64,000 nucleotides of DNA from Flavobacterium jejuense (GTDB lineage: Bacteria > Bacteroidota > Bacteroidia > Flavobacteriales > Flavobacteriaceae), in contig NZ_VEVQ02000004.1 of the NCBI RefSeq assembly GCF_006491595.2, positions 107,379 to 171,378 of the forward strand, read 5' to 3'. The notes below the pieces were generated by a model, which ran no database searches, had not been told where the DNA came from, and was given only the letters and a program-made list of their open reading frames with translations. Within the stretch, counting starts at the first letter, position 1. Each line of letters starts with the position of its first letter. This document shows positions 33,954 to 42,030 of this stretch, one piece after another. Made by a program: the position numbers and the translations under genes.

Positions 33954-36290
33954 ATGAATTTAAATGAACTCGATGAGCAAAGCAAATCTTTTTTTGACTT
34001 GCTCAACCAACCCATGAACCAAAGACTCACTTTTGAGCAAATCAAAAAAGGATTTATCGGAACCAGTCCTTTTGAAGGAATAGGAACAAATAAAACAGCC
34101 AGACAAATTTCAAATGAAATAGCTTTGGAATCGCCTTTTGGTAAAAGAAGTTTGTTTTATAAAGCAGAATTTATTGATAAAAATATTGATTTTGTAAAAC
34201 TTTCAGAATTTATCAAAAAAGGAGTAGATGCATCATTCGATTACAAAGATTTTATAGGAAGAGAAAGTCGAATTGTTTCCAATGTTGTTTCTTATGGAGA
34301 AGATGCAAAATATGATCGATTGGCTGGTATTCCAACAAAATATGACAGCAAAGAAACTTATGATACTGAAATCCCTTTAAAACAACAATCCTTTGCGGGA
34401 GAGCGAATACTACAATTAAAAGGGAAATTATACAAAGAAGATATTGCAATAGTAAACATAGGAAAAGATTATGAAGGAGATTTTACAGGTGGTCTAGAAT
34501 TTGAATTTGATTACAAAAGAAGGACTGTTAGTTACAAACTTCATTTTTATTATGTAGGCAAAGCGCTAGTTTATGAAAAAGATAATGTGGACAACATTGC
34601 TTTTACAGTTAGTTCTTCTAACTATGAAGATTTTTACGCTTTCATTGAAATTATTAATAGAAAATACCCAAATAACAATTTTAAAAATGAAATTGCAAAC
34701 AAGTTTGTAAATACGATACAATCTATTAAAGAAAGAGTTGGTAAAAAAACTCAAAAACAATATGATGGAATCGATTTTAGAGACTTAGAATGGTTATACC
34801 AAAACATTCCTTATTTTGCTGCAAAACAATTAGATTTTAATGCTACCATTGAACATGTTTTTAGACTTAATTTAGCCGATGTTAAAAGTCCTCTTCTTGA
34901 TTTTACAGCTGCTATAACTTCTATTTTACAAAAGTTAGACAGTCAAAAAGTATATGATTATTTTTATGCAAATCCTCAAAAATTAATATCGCTCTATAAT
35001 GGTTTTAATGAAGAAAAATTAATAAAACCATTTTGTACTTATCTTACAGCAATTACCTTTTTGTATGGCAAACAAGACATTGAAAAAGCAAGGAATTTTG
35101 CGTTAAGTGATAGCACTCATATAGAAACTAATATTTTGTATGGTGATGAAAAAGGAAAAGTAGCACTAGCAAATGAATTACAATTACCAACGATAGGATT
35201 CAATGGATTAAATTTTATAAATTTGTTTTCAGATGATATTGAAATAAGTAATCCACAGAATCAAAGCAATCAGTTTCATCCGTTAGACATCATTTACATT
35301 AGTCAATACGACGAAAACTATCAAGAAGTTGAGAAAGTTCCTTCTATTGCCTTGTATGGTAAATATTTAGGAGATGCATCTGAATGGAGCGATGTAACAG
35401 ATGCCACACTTGCAGTTATAGATGTTATAAGTATAATTATTAGCGGTGGAGTACTTGTTGCAGGAGTTAAAGGAGCAGCCCGATTATTTGCTATTATAGA
35501 TATTGCCATTAGCACTATAAATCTAGCGGTTTTAAATCCAGATTTACGCAATCGTCTTAACAAAACAGAAGCAGGAAAATGGTTTGTGAGTCATTGGGGA
35601 ATTATTAGTTTTTGCGTGAGCCTAGGCACGATTTCTTATTATCTTGCTAAAGGAGTTTTAAAATACAACTCACAACTAAAACAACAACTGAAAAATGAAC
35701 CTGAGCTAGCTAAACAAATTGATGAATTAGTTGAGGAGAGTAAAAGGGTTGTTGATGTTACTGTTAAAAACATAACTGGTTCTGGTGGATTCTTGAAGTA
35801 TGAAAAAATTATTTCAAGAAATATGATTGAGCAAGAACATGCAATGACATGTGTTGCCGCTTGTGTTAGACAAATAGCTAAAGATTTTGGTTTAAAAAAT
35901 ATTTTGACTGAAAAACAAATTTTTGAAATCGTTAATGTTAAAAATTTTAACGAAGGTTTAGATGAATTAGAACTTCTAAAAATATTAGAAAAAATATTTG
36001 ATACTAAACAAATTATTGCAAGCAATTATTTCAAAAATATTGATGCAAATTTTTCAGAGATAGTTAGAGATATCACAAATGAAGGAAGTTGGATAGCGCT
36101 AATTCATCCTGAAAACGGGAAAAAACATGCAATAATTGTTGAAAAAATAGTTGGAAAAAAAGTTCATATAAGAGATCCATGGCCTTTGGAAGGTATTGGT
36201 AAAGGCAAAGGTGTTGAGGCTATAGTTGATTTAGATTCATTTAGCTATATTTGGTTAAAAGCAGGTGCCAGTAAATTTAAAATTAAATAA
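33954..36290 (+). CDS. Polymorphic toxin B1 with C-terminal C39-like cysteine peptidase domain
   Basis: A protein of 778 residues from ATG 33954 (MNLNELDEQSKSFFDLL); the upstream TTG at 33906 is rejected as low-complexity. Residues 1-480 are the constant delivery part, unrelated in sequence to that of A1; about 485-535 is hydrophobic (TLAVIDVISIIISGGVLVAG); 536-601 is the junction NKTEAGKWFVSHWGIISFC...VEESKRVVD copied in six cassettes. The toxin end has the C39/papain pattern: Cys633 in EHAMTCVAACVRQ, His725 in GKKHAIIVEK, Asp741 in IRDPWPL. No signal peptide or type IX C-terminal domain is seen. The immunity gene follows by 2 bases. Confidence 0.82.
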   Translation: MNLNELDEQSKSFFDLLNQPMNQRLTFEQIKKGFIGTSPFEGIGTNKTARQISNEIALESPFGKRSLFYKAEFIDKNIDFVKLSEFIKKGVDASFDYKDFIGRESRIVSNVVSYGEDAKYDRLAGIPTKYDSKETYDTEIPLKQQSFAGERILQLKGKLYKEDIAIVNIGKDYEGDFTGGLEFEFDYKRRTVSYKLHFYYVGKALVYEKDNVDNIAFTVSSSNYEDFYAFIEIINRKYPNNNFKNEIANKFVNTIQSIKERVGKKTQKQYDGIDFRDLEWLYQNIPYFAAKQLDFNATIEHVFRLNLADVKSPLLDFTAAITSILQKLDSQKVYDYFYANPQKLISLYNGFNEEKLIKPFCTYLTAITFLYGKQDIEKARNFALSDSTHIETNILYGDEKGKVALANELQLPTIGFNGLNFINLFSDDIEISNPQNQSNQFHPLDIIYISQYDENYQEVEKVPSIALYGKYLGDASEWSDVTDATLAVIDVISIIISGGVLVAGVKGAARLFAIIDIAISTINLAVLNPDLRNRLNKTEAGKWFVSHWGIISFCVSLGTISYYLAKGVLKYNSQLKQQLKNEPELAKQIDELVEESKRVVDVTVKNITGSGGFLKYEKIISRNMIEQEHAMTCVAACVRQIAKDFGLKNILTEKQIFEIVNVKNFNEGLDELELLKILEKIFDTKQIIASNYFKNIDANFSEIVRDITNEGSWIALIHPENGKKHAIIVEKIVGKKVHIRDPWPLEGIGKGKGVEAIVDLDSFSYIWLKAGASKFKIK
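35559..35757 (+). repeat. Junction repeat B1 (in toxin B1)
   Basis: About 200 bp from AACAAAACAGAAGCAGGAAA to AGAGTAAAAGGGTTGTTGATG. Shorter or equal copies head cassettes B2-B7 in the same reading frame. Confidence 0.88.
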
Positions 36291-36292
36291 TT

Positions 36293-36559
36293 ATGTTAAG
36301 TTTAGAATTAGTAAAAAAAGAATTAGAAGTTAATAATTATTCTCCTGTAATTCATAAAATTTCAAATAAAGAAATTTTATTATTTTCTGTTGAAGATGAA
36401 GATAAAATCCCTATAATGAATAAAATTTCAAATGTTGTAATTGAAAATGAAAATATCGTATTAACTTATTTTAAAAAGCAAATTGATATTAAAAAAGAAT
36501 TTAAAACAATTAATGATTTTATAAAATTTGTAAAAGAAATATTTCCAGTTTCTAAATAG
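36293..36559 (+). CDS. Putative immunity protein B1
   Basis: An 88-residue protein (MLSLELVKKELEVNNYSPVI) starting 2 bases after the toxin stop. Its C-terminus (FIKFVKEIFPVSK) is related to those of the immunity genes of cassettes B5 (LIEFIKQKFPIEK) and B7 (LIEFIKENFPVEN), which all accompany C39-like toxins. That conserved pairing supports the role. Confidence 0.78.
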   Translation: MLSLELVKKELEVNNYSPVIHKISNKEILLFSVEDEDKIPIMNKISNVVIENENIVLTYFKKQIDIKKEFKTINDFIKFVKEIFPVSK

Positions 36560-36584
36560 TGTAATTAAAAAAAGATTTTTAATC

Positions 36585-36620
36585 ATGCCCCAATACTGTT
36601 TAACTTTTTGGGGCATTTTT
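36585..36620 (+). terminator. Terminator after immunity B1
   Basis: ATGCCCCAA (36585-36593) pairs with TTGGGGCAT (36608-36616), then T-run. It insulates the expressed pair from the cassette array. Confidence 0.85.
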
Positions 36621-37251
36621 GCTTAAAACAAAGCCTGAACTTGCCAAACAAATTGATGAATTAGTTGAGGAGAGTAAAAGGGTTGTAGAGATAGATTATT
36701 TAGCAAACATTAGTGGAAGAGGAAGAAGACTAGGACAAAGACTAACAAAAACAGCTTTAAATAATTTAGTAAATTATTTAAAAAAATCTAGAGTAGATTT
36801 TGAAATATTTCCAGAAAAAGGAGCTTTTGAAATAAAAGATTTTATTGGATCAAATGGGAAAAACTTAGTGATGACAGAAACAACTCAAGCGGCATTCGTT
36901 TATACAAGTAAAAATGCGAAATTTTGTGTTAGAGAAGGTGTAACCATTTATGAATTTATACATGAATTTATACACTTTAAACACTCTAGAAAATTAGGGC
37001 TAAAAAAATATCATAGTTTAGGAGGTTATGGCACGCCAGGAGAATTAATAAAAGAAAAACAAGTTTTTGACAAGCTAATTGAATTCAAGGATTATTTAAC
37101 TCGAGAAGAGTTAAAAAGTGCTTTAAACTATTTGAATAAAGATATTTATAATATAAGAGGAATTAATCCTATCTCTTTTGATTTTGACATTAACAAAATC
37201 CCTGAAGTGAGAAAAGAAGTTGATATTAAAAAATTGTTTTACTTAAAATAA
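36619..37251 (+). CDS. Orphan toxin module B2: HExxH metallopeptidase toxin
   Basis: Only the last part of the junction (KPELAKQIDELVEESKRVV) precedes the toxin domain; a TTG at 36619 in the terminator is the only start-like codon. The toxin domain has ANISGRGRRLGQR at its head, YEFIHEFIHFKHSRKLG (zinc motif HEFIH), LGGYGTPGELIKEKQVFDK (third-ligand region) and ends PEVRKEVDIKKLF. It is a Tox-MPTase4-like zincin related to B3 and B6, and more distantly to B4 and A3. Confidence 0.75.
   Translation: MLKTKPELAKQIDELVEESKRVVEIDYLANISGRGRRLGQRLTKTALNNLVNYLKKSRVDFEIFPEKGAFEIKDFIGSNGKNLVMTETTQAAFVYTSKNAKFCVREGVTIYEFIHEFIHFKHSRKLGLKKYHSLGGYGTPGELIKEKQVFDKLIEFKDYLTREELKSALNYLNKDIYNIRGINPISFDFDINKIPEVRKEVDIKKLFYLK
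36623..36687 (+). repeat. Junction repeat B2 (short)
   Basis: About 65 bp covering CTGAACTTGCCAAACAAATT to GAGGAGAGTAAAAGGGTTGT, the shortest junction copy in locus B. Confidence 0.8.
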
Positions 37252-37256
37252 AAAAA

Positions 37257-37529
37257 ATGATAACAAAAGAAAAAGCTAAAGAAATTGCTGAAAGTTTTAT
37301 TAAAAATAGAAAACTAGAATACGTTAGATTAAATCATGCTCCTGTAAGTTTTTATGAAAATGATGAAATTCTTCATGGTAAAAGGAAGGGAGAAATCTTA
37401 GATGTATATGTTTATCACTATACAATGCCAGGAGTATTAGAAGAAACAGGTAATTTAATATATCTGGATGCTAAAACTGGTGAAATTTTATGTATTCAAA
37501 CACATCATTGGTATTTGGATATTGAATAA
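37257..37529 (+). CDS. Putative immunity protein B2
   Basis: A 90-residue protein (MITKEKAKEIAESFIKNRKL) with ILHGKRKGEILDVYVYHY and the ending LDAKTGEILCIQTHHWYLDI. It is homologous to the immunity proteins of B3 and B6, whose toxins are also related, but has diverged in the middle. The N-terminal helix and the DAKTGEIL motif recall PepSY/Imm35-like folds. It starts 5 bases after the toxin module. Confidence 0.75.
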   Translation: MITKEKAKEIAESFIKNRKLEYVRLNHAPVSFYENDEILHGKRKGEILDVYVYHYTMPGVLEETGNLIYLDAKTGEILCIQTHHWYLDIE

Positions 37530-37538
37530 ATTAATTTA

Positions 37539-37565
37539 TAAGCTACTTTCGAGTAGCTTTTTTGA
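37539..37565 (+). terminator. Terminator after immunity B2
   Basis: AAGCTACT and AGTAGCTT pair around TTCG, followed by a T-run; the standard cassette-closing hairpin of locus B. Confidence 0.88.
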
Positions 37566-37594
37566 TTTAAATAAAAAGGTTTTTAACCTATTAA

Positions 37595-37725
37595 AGCCTA
37601 GGCACGATTTCTTATTATCTAGCCAAAGGAATTATAAAATACAACTCACAACTAAAACAACAACTCCAAAACGAACCTGAACTTGCCAAACAAATTGATG
37701 AATTGGTTGAGGAGAGTAAAAAGGT
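37595..37725 (+). repeat. Junction repeat B3
   Basis: About 130 bp starting at AGCCTAGGCACGATTTCTTA and running through GAGGAGAGTAAAAAGGTAGT. Confidence 0.85.
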
Positions 37726-38296
37726 AGTTGAATTAGACTATTTAGCTAATGTAAGTGGAAGAGGAAGAAGACTAGGGCAAAAGTGGTCAAAATCAAGTTT
37801 AAATGAGTTAGCAAATTATTTAAAAAAGCAAAAAGTAGATTTTGAACTTTTTCCAGAAAAAGGGAGTTTTAAAATAAAAGGTTTTTTTGATGAAAACGGT
37901 AATCCTGCAATATTTCCAGATGGAAAGCAAGCTGCATTTGTTTACACTGCAAACGAAGCTAAATTTATTGTTAGAGATGGGGCAACTCTTTTCGAAACTT
38001 TACATGAATTAATACATATGAAGCATGCAAAAAAAATTGGATTAAAAAAATATCATAGTTTAGGAGGATATCAAACCTCTGGAGAACTTATTAAAGAACA
38101 ATTAGTTTTTGATAATTTAATGAAATATAAATCATTTCTAACTAAAGAAGAAGTAAAATGGTCATTGACTTACTTAAATGAATATATCTACTCTATAAGA
38201 GGGATTGAACCAATTCAACTTAACTTTAATATTAACACTATACCTGATGTAAGAAAAGAAGTTAACATAAAAGAAATTTTAAATATAAAAATTTAA
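37595..38296 (+). CDS. Orphan toxin module B3: HExxH metallopeptidase toxin
   Basis: Open from a TAA just ahead of the junction (SLGTISYYLAKGIIKYNSQL); no ATG until well inside the module, so startless. The toxin domain has ANVSGRGRRLGQKWSKSSLN, FETLHELIHMKHAKKIG (HELIH) and GGYQTSGELIKEQLVFDN. It is very close to B6 and close to B2. Confidence 0.75.
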   Translation, partial: SLGTISYYLAKGIIKYNSQLKQQLQNEPELAKQIDELVEESKKVVELDYLANVSGRGRRLGQKWSKSSLNELANYLKKQKVDFELFPEKGSFKIKGFFDENGNPAIFPDGKQAAFVYTANEAKFIVRDGATLFETLHELIHMKHAKKIGLKKYHSLGGYQTSGELIKEQLVFDNLMKYKSFLTKEEVKWSLTYLNEYIYSIRGIEPIQLNFNINTIPDVRKEVNIKEILNIKI

Positions 38297-38297
38297 T

Positions 38298-38612
38298 ATG
38301 ATGATAACGAAAGAAAAAGTAAAAGAAATTGTTGAGAAATTTATCAAACAAAAAAACATATCGTACACAAAATTAATTGATGAAATTGATTTTATTGGAT
38401 TAGAAAAAAACGATGTGAATAAAATAAAACTTTGGAAAAACAAGGAGATTTTACATGGAAAAAGAAAAGGTGAAACCACTGATATCTACACATATATTTA
38501 CTCAATGATGGGAGTTCAAGAGGAAGAAGGGTGTGTTGTGTCTATAGACGCACATTCAGGAGAAATATTATATATTCAAGCTCATCATTGGTATTTAGAT
38601 ATAGAAGATTAA
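38298..38612 (+). CDS. Putative immunity protein B3
   Basis: A 104-residue protein of the B2/B6 immunity type (ITKEKVKEIVEKFIKQKN, EILHGKRKGETTDIYTY, ending AHHWYLDIED). It starts at 38298, or at the second ATG at 38301, one base after the toxin stop. It has an insertion of about 14 residues relative to B2. Confidence 0.75.
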   Translation: MMITKEKVKEIVEKFIKQKNISYTKLIDEIDFIGLEKNDVNKIKLWKNKEILHGKRKGETTDIYTYIYSMMGVQEEEGCVVSIDAHSGEILYIQAHHWYLDIED

Positions 38613-38618
38613 TTCTTA

Positions 38619-38647
38619 TAAGCTACTTTCGAGTAGCTTATTTTTTT
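38619..38647 (+). terminator. Terminator after immunity B3
   Basis: TAAGCTACT (38619-38627) pairs with AGTAGCTTA (38632-38640) around TTCG, followed by T-run. Confidence 0.88.
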
Positions 38648-38792
38648 GTGTAAGTTTAGGTACAATTTCTTATTATCTTGCTAAAGGAGTTTTAAAATAC
38701 AACTCACAACTAAAACAACAACTCCAAAATGAACCTAAAATAGCCAAACAAATTGATGAATTGGTTGAGGAGAGTAAAAGGATTGCGGATGA
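38647..38792 (+). repeat. Junction repeat B4
   Basis: Begins CVSLGTISYYLAKGVLKY at the DNA level directly out of the T-run of the preceding terminator and runs to GAGAGTAAAAGGATTGCGGA. Confidence 0.85.
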
Positions 38793-39327
38793 GGTTGATT
38801 TAATGAGTAAACCTCCAAAAACAAATGAATTTACAGGAGGAAAATTAATGAGTGAATCAAAAATCAGGAAATACAAAGGTGAATTGAGACAAAAAGGAAT
38901 TGAGCCCTTTTTTGAAGAAGATTTACTAATAAATAAGGCAGGCAAAAGAATTCAAAACAAAGCAATCTTAAAAAAATTCAAACCATTTACTGAAAGTGGT
39001 ATTTATTTTGAAAACCCCCAAGACTTTTACTTTTTTATGAGAAAAAAAGGATATGACGGTGCATTTCATGCTCAAACAAAACAATTATTTTTAACAGAAA
39101 AACCTACTGAATATCTAGCATTTCATGAAAGAGCACATGTAAAACATTATTTAGAAATTGGCGATGAATATCTTACTTTAGCATCATGGAAAAAAGAAAC
39201 CTACGTTTTTAATGAAATTTGGAAAAATAAATATTTATGGACTAAAGATGAATTACAACATGCATTAGATTATGTAAACGATGTAAGAAGAAAAGCAGGT
39301 CAAAAATTAATAACTAAAAAAATATAA
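38647..39327 (+). CDS. Orphan toxin module B4: HExxH metallopeptidase toxin (divergent)
   Basis: In-frame junction followed by a toxin domain that differs from B2/B3/B6 at the start (MSKPPKTNEFTGGKLMSESK) but has the same core: YLAFHERAHVKHYLEIG (HERAH zinc motif) and SWKKETYVFNEIW. An inner ATG exists at 38803, but no promoter is seen. A member of the same zincin superfamily with different specificity. Confidence 0.73.
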   Translation, partial: CVSLGTISYYLAKGVLKYNSQLKQQLQNEPKIAKQIDELVEESKRIADEVDLMSKPPKTNEFTGGKLMSESKIRKYKGELRQKGIEPFFEEDLLINKAGKRIQNKAILKKFKPFTESGIYFENPQDFYFFMRKKGYDGAFHAQTKQLFLTEKPTEYLAFHERAHVKHYLEIGDEYLTLASWKKETYVFNEIWKNKYLWTKDELQHALDYVNDVRRKAGQKLITKKI

Positions 39328-39330
39328 TTT

Positions 39331-39645
39331 ATGAAACATACAAAAGAACAAATTATTGAAAAAGCAAAAAATATAATGAAAGATTTAGATGGTAAATTCT
39401 ACTTTGAAGATTGTATTATTGATGCTTTTTTTAGTAAAGATAAAGTGTCAAATTACAGTAAATATGCTGGTAAGAAACATTCTTCTTGGATAATTGGTAT
39501 AAAAGCAATTGCAGACAATGAAGACTTGCTTTTTATTTCAGACGAAACTGGTGAACCAATTTACTACATGAACTTTAACACTAAAGTCTTCGATATAGAA
39601 AATGATCAGAAAGGTTATTTTAGAGTAGGTTTACCAAGAGATTAA
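39331..39645 (+). CDS. Putative immunity protein B4
   Basis: A 104-residue protein (MKHTKEQIIEKAKNIMKDLD) with DETGEPIYYMNFNTKVFDIE near the end, a distant relative of the B2/B3/B6 immunity group. The immunity stub left in cassette A5 (MTKEQIIEKVKER) is similar to its beginning. It starts 3 bases after module B4. Confidence 0.72.
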   Translation: MKHTKEQIIEKAKNIMKDLDGKFYFEDCIIDAFFSKDKVSNYSKYAGKKHSSWIIGIKAIADNEDLLFISDETGEPIYYMNFNTKVFDIENDQKGYFRVGLPRD

Positions 39646-39650
39646 TTTTT

Positions 39651-39676
39651 AAAGCTACTTTCGAGTAGCTTTTTTA
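39651..39676 (+). terminator. Terminator after immunity B4
   Basis: AAAGCTACT (39651-39659) pairs with AGTAGCTTT (39664-39672) around TTCG, followed by T-run. Confidence 0.88.
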
Positions 39677-39706
39677 TTCTACAAATACTCAGTAATCCAT
39701 TTTTTA

Positions 39707-39907
39707 AACAAAACAGAAGCAGGAAAATGGTTTGTAAGTCACTGGGGAATTATTAGTTTTTGTGTAAGTTTTGGAACAATTTCTTATTATCTTGCTAAAG
39801 GAATTGTAAAATACAACTCACAACTAAAACAACAACTCCAAAACGAGTCTGAACTAGCGAAAAAAATTGATGAGTTGGTTGAGGAAAGTAAAAGGGTTGT
39901 AGATGAG
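39707..39907 (+). repeat. Junction repeat B5
   Basis: About 200 bp, as long as that of the main toxin, from AACAAAACAGAAGCAGGAAA to GTAAAAGGGTTGTAGATGAG. Confidence 0.88.
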
Positions 39908-40444
39908 ATTATTGAAAACACTAATAAAACAACAACTGGTTCAGGAGGTTTTTTTAAATATAATAAAATACTATCACGAAACATGGTTGCTCAAGAAAAA
40001 AACATGTCTTGTGCTGCAGCTTGCATAAAACAATTAGCTAAGTATGATGGAATTGAAATATCCGAAGAATTAGTTAGAAAATTTGCAGGAACAGATGATT
40101 TTTTAGGTACAACAGATTTAGGCATAGTTTCCGGATTAGAAGAAGTTTTCAAAAACAAACAAATTATTGCTAACACATATTTTAGAAATTCAGAAAAACA
40201 AATTCCAGAAATTATTAGGGATATTTCTAAAGATGGCAGTTGGATTGCAAGTATTCATCCTGTTGGAGCGAAAAAACACGCAATAATAATTGGTAAAATT
40301 CTTGGGGATAAAGTATATATAAGAGATCCTTGGCCTATTGAAGGAATTGGCAACAAAAATGGAATTGTAGCTATAACAAGCTTAGAAGAATTCTCAAAAG
40401 TGTGGTTAAGAGCAGGAGCAAATAAATATTCTATTAAACAATAA
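39707..40444 (+). CDS. Orphan toxin module B5: C39-like cysteine peptidase toxin
   Basis: Full-length junction, then a toxin domain homologous to that of B1 over its whole length: GSGGFFKYNKILSRNMVAQ, EKNMSCAAACIKQ (nucleophile Cys), GAKKHAIIIGK (His), YIRDPWPIEGIG (Asp). The catalytic residues are intact, so it looks functional if recombined onto the delivery part, but no ATG initiates it. Immunity gene 4 bases downstream. Confidence 0.78.
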   Translation, partial: NKTEAGKWFVSHWGIISFCVSFGTISYYLAKGIVKYNSQLKQQLQNESELAKKIDELVEESKRVVDEIIENTNKTTTGSGGFFKYNKILSRNMVAQEKNMSCAAACIKQLAKYDGIEISEELVRKFAGTDDFLGTTDLGIVSGLEEVFKNKQIIANTYFRNSEKQIPEIIRDISKDGSWIASIHPVGAKKHAIIIGKILGDKVYIRDPWPIEGIGNKNGIVAITSLEEFSKVWLRAGANKYSIKQ

Positions 40445-40448
40445 AATT

Positions 40449-40706
40449 ATGAACTTAAAAACTTTAGAAGATAGCTTACATAAAATTGGCTATATAACAC
40501 AAATACATGAATCAATTAATTCATTAACCATTGCTTTACCAGACATAGATGGTAATCCAAAATTTGGGTCGAATTCAAGAATTGAAATAGACAATAATAA
40601 TGTTAGCTATATTTTTTATACTGGACAAATTCCCGTAGAAAAAAACTTTGATGATGAAAAAAAACTAATTGAGTTTATCAAACAAAAATTTCCAATTGAA
40701 AAATAG
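40449..40706 (+). CDS. Putative immunity protein B5
   Basis: An 85-residue protein (MNLKTLEDSLHKIGYITQIH) ending in LIEFIKQKFPIEK. It is homologous to immunity B1 but clearly diverged, as its cognate toxin has. This suggests separate specificities within one toxin family. Confidence 0.76.
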   Translation: MNLKTLEDSLHKIGYITQIHESINSLTIALPDIDGNPKFGSNSRIEIDNNNVSYIFYTGQIPVEKNFDDEKKLIEFIKQKFPIEK

Positions 40707-40713
40707 ATGTTTC

Positions 40714-40741
40714 AAAGCTACTTACGGGTAGCTTTTTTACT
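40714..40741 (+). terminator. Terminator after immunity B5
   Basis: AAAGCTAC (40714-40721) pairs with GTAGCTTT (40728-40735), followed by T-run; a variant of the common stem. Confidence 0.85.
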
Positions 40742-40744
40742 TTC

Positions 40745-40930
40745 TAAAACAATCAGAAGCAGGAAAATGGTTTGTGAGTCATTGGGGAATTATTAGTTTT
40801 TGCGTGAGCCTAGGCACGATTTCTTATTATCTAGCCAAAGGAATTGTAAAATACAACTCACAACTAAAACAACAACTCCAAAACGAGCCTGAACTTGCCA
40901 AACAAATTGATGAATTAGTTGAGGAGAGTA
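40745..40930 (+). repeat. Junction repeat B6
   Basis: About 185 bp, from the AGAAGCAGGAAAATGGTTTG segment to GAGGAGAGTAAAAAAGTATT. Confidence 0.88.
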
Positions 40931-41508
40931 AAAAAGTATTAGAAATAGATTATCTAGCAAATGTAAGTGGAAGAGGAAGAAGATTAGGGCAAAAATGGTC
41001 AAAGTCAAGTTTAAATGAGTTAGCTAATTATCTAAAAAAGCAAAAAGTAGATTTTGAACTTTTTCCAGAAAAAGGGAGTTTTGAAATAAAAGGTTTTTTT
41101 GATGTAAACGGTAACCCTGCAATATTTCCTGATGGAAAGCAAGCTGCATTTGTTTACACTGCAAAGGAAGCTAAATTTATAGTAAGAGATGGTGCAACGC
41201 TTTATGAAACTCTTCATGAATTGATGCATTTAAAACACTCTAAAAAAATTGGATTAAAAGAATATTATCTTTTAGGAGGTTATCAAAGTACAGGTGAACT
41301 TATAAAAGAGCAATTAGTTTTTAATAAAATGATTGAATTCAAGGATTATTTAACTAGAGAAGAATTGATACATTCTTTGGATTATCTTAATGATAATATT
41401 TATGGACTAAGAGGAATTGATCCTATTCAATTTGACTTTGATATTAGAAAAATTCCTGAGGTAAGAAAAGTAATCAACATAAAACAAATACTAAACTTAA
41501 AATTATAA
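40747..41508 (+). CDS. Orphan toxin module B6: HExxH metallopeptidase toxin
   Basis: Near full-length junction in frame (a GTG at 40774 is the first start-like codon, no promoter), then a toxin domain almost the same as B3: ANVSGRGRRLGQKWSKSSLN, YETLHELMHLKHSKKIG (HELMH) and GGYQSTGELIKEQLVFNK. The differences cluster towards the C-terminal third. Immunity gene 2 bases downstream. Confidence 0.76.
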   Translation, partial: KQSEAGKWFVSHWGIISFCVSLGTISYYLAKGIVKYNSQLKQQLQNEPELAKQIDELVEESKKVLEIDYLANVSGRGRRLGQKWSKSSLNELANYLKKQKVDFELFPEKGSFEIKGFFDVNGNPAIFPDGKQAAFVYTAKEAKFIVRDGATLYETLHELMHLKHSKKIGLKEYYLLGGYQSTGELIKEQLVFNKMIEFKDYLTREELIHSLDYLNDNIYGLRGIDPIQFDFDIRKIPEVRKVINIKQILNLKL

Positions 41509-41510
41509 AA

Positions 41511-41792
41511 ATGATAAGCAAAGAAAAAGCAAAGGTGATAATTGAAAATTATATAAAAAATAAAAAACTCCCATACATAGAATTACTTAATGATGTGAAC
41601 AAAATAAATCTAAAAAAAAATAATGAAATCGCATATGGTAAAAAAAAAGGAGAAACTACTGATGTTTATACATATAGATATGTGATCATGGGTGTTCAAG
41701 ATAAAGAAGGACAAATTGTATACATTGATGCTAAAACGGGTGAACTATTGTATATTTTAACACATCATTGGTATATAGATATAGAAGATTAA
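41511..41792 (+). CDS. Putative immunity protein B6
   Basis: A 93-residue protein of the B2/B3 type (MISKEKAKVIIENYIKNKKL, YGKKKGETTDVYTYRY, ending THHWYIDIED). It differs from immunity B3 more than the toxins differ from each other, which points to selection on specificity. Confidence 0.75.
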   Translation: MISKEKAKVIIENYIKNKKLPYIELLNDVNKINLKKNNEIAYGKKKGETTDVYTYRYVIMGVQDKEGQIVYIDAKTGELLYILTHHWYIDIED

Positions 41793-41797
41793 TTCTT

Positions 41798-41825
41798 ATA
41801 AGCTACTTTCGAGTAGCTTATAACT
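41798..41825 (+). terminator. Terminator after immunity B6
   Basis: TAAGCTACT and AGTAGCTTA pair around TTCG (41799-41820). The T-run behind it is short and interrupted (TAACTTTTAT), so termination may be weak. Confidence 0.75.
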
Positions 41826-41831
41826 TTTATA

Positions 41832-42030
41832 AACAAAACAGAAGCAGGAAAAAGGTTAGTGAGCCATTGGGGAATTATTAGTTTTTGCGTGAGTCTAGGT
41901 ACAATTTCTTATTATCTTGCTAAAGGAGTTTTAAAATACAACTCACAACTAAAACAACAACTGAAAAATGAACCTGAGTTAGCTAAACAAATTGATGAAT
42001 TAGTTGAGGAGAGTAAAAGGGTTGTTGATG
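41832..42030 (+). repeat. Junction repeat B7
   Basis: About 200 bp; carries changes such as AAAAAGGTTAGTGAGCCATT where the main copy has AAAATGGTTTGTGAGTCATT (Trp and Phe codons altered). Confidence 0.86.

Noticed and set aside
19561..36290. Type IX secretion of the toxins
   Set aside because: Neither A1 nor B1 has a signal peptide or a C-terminal type A or type B sorting domain; their C-termini are the toxin domains.
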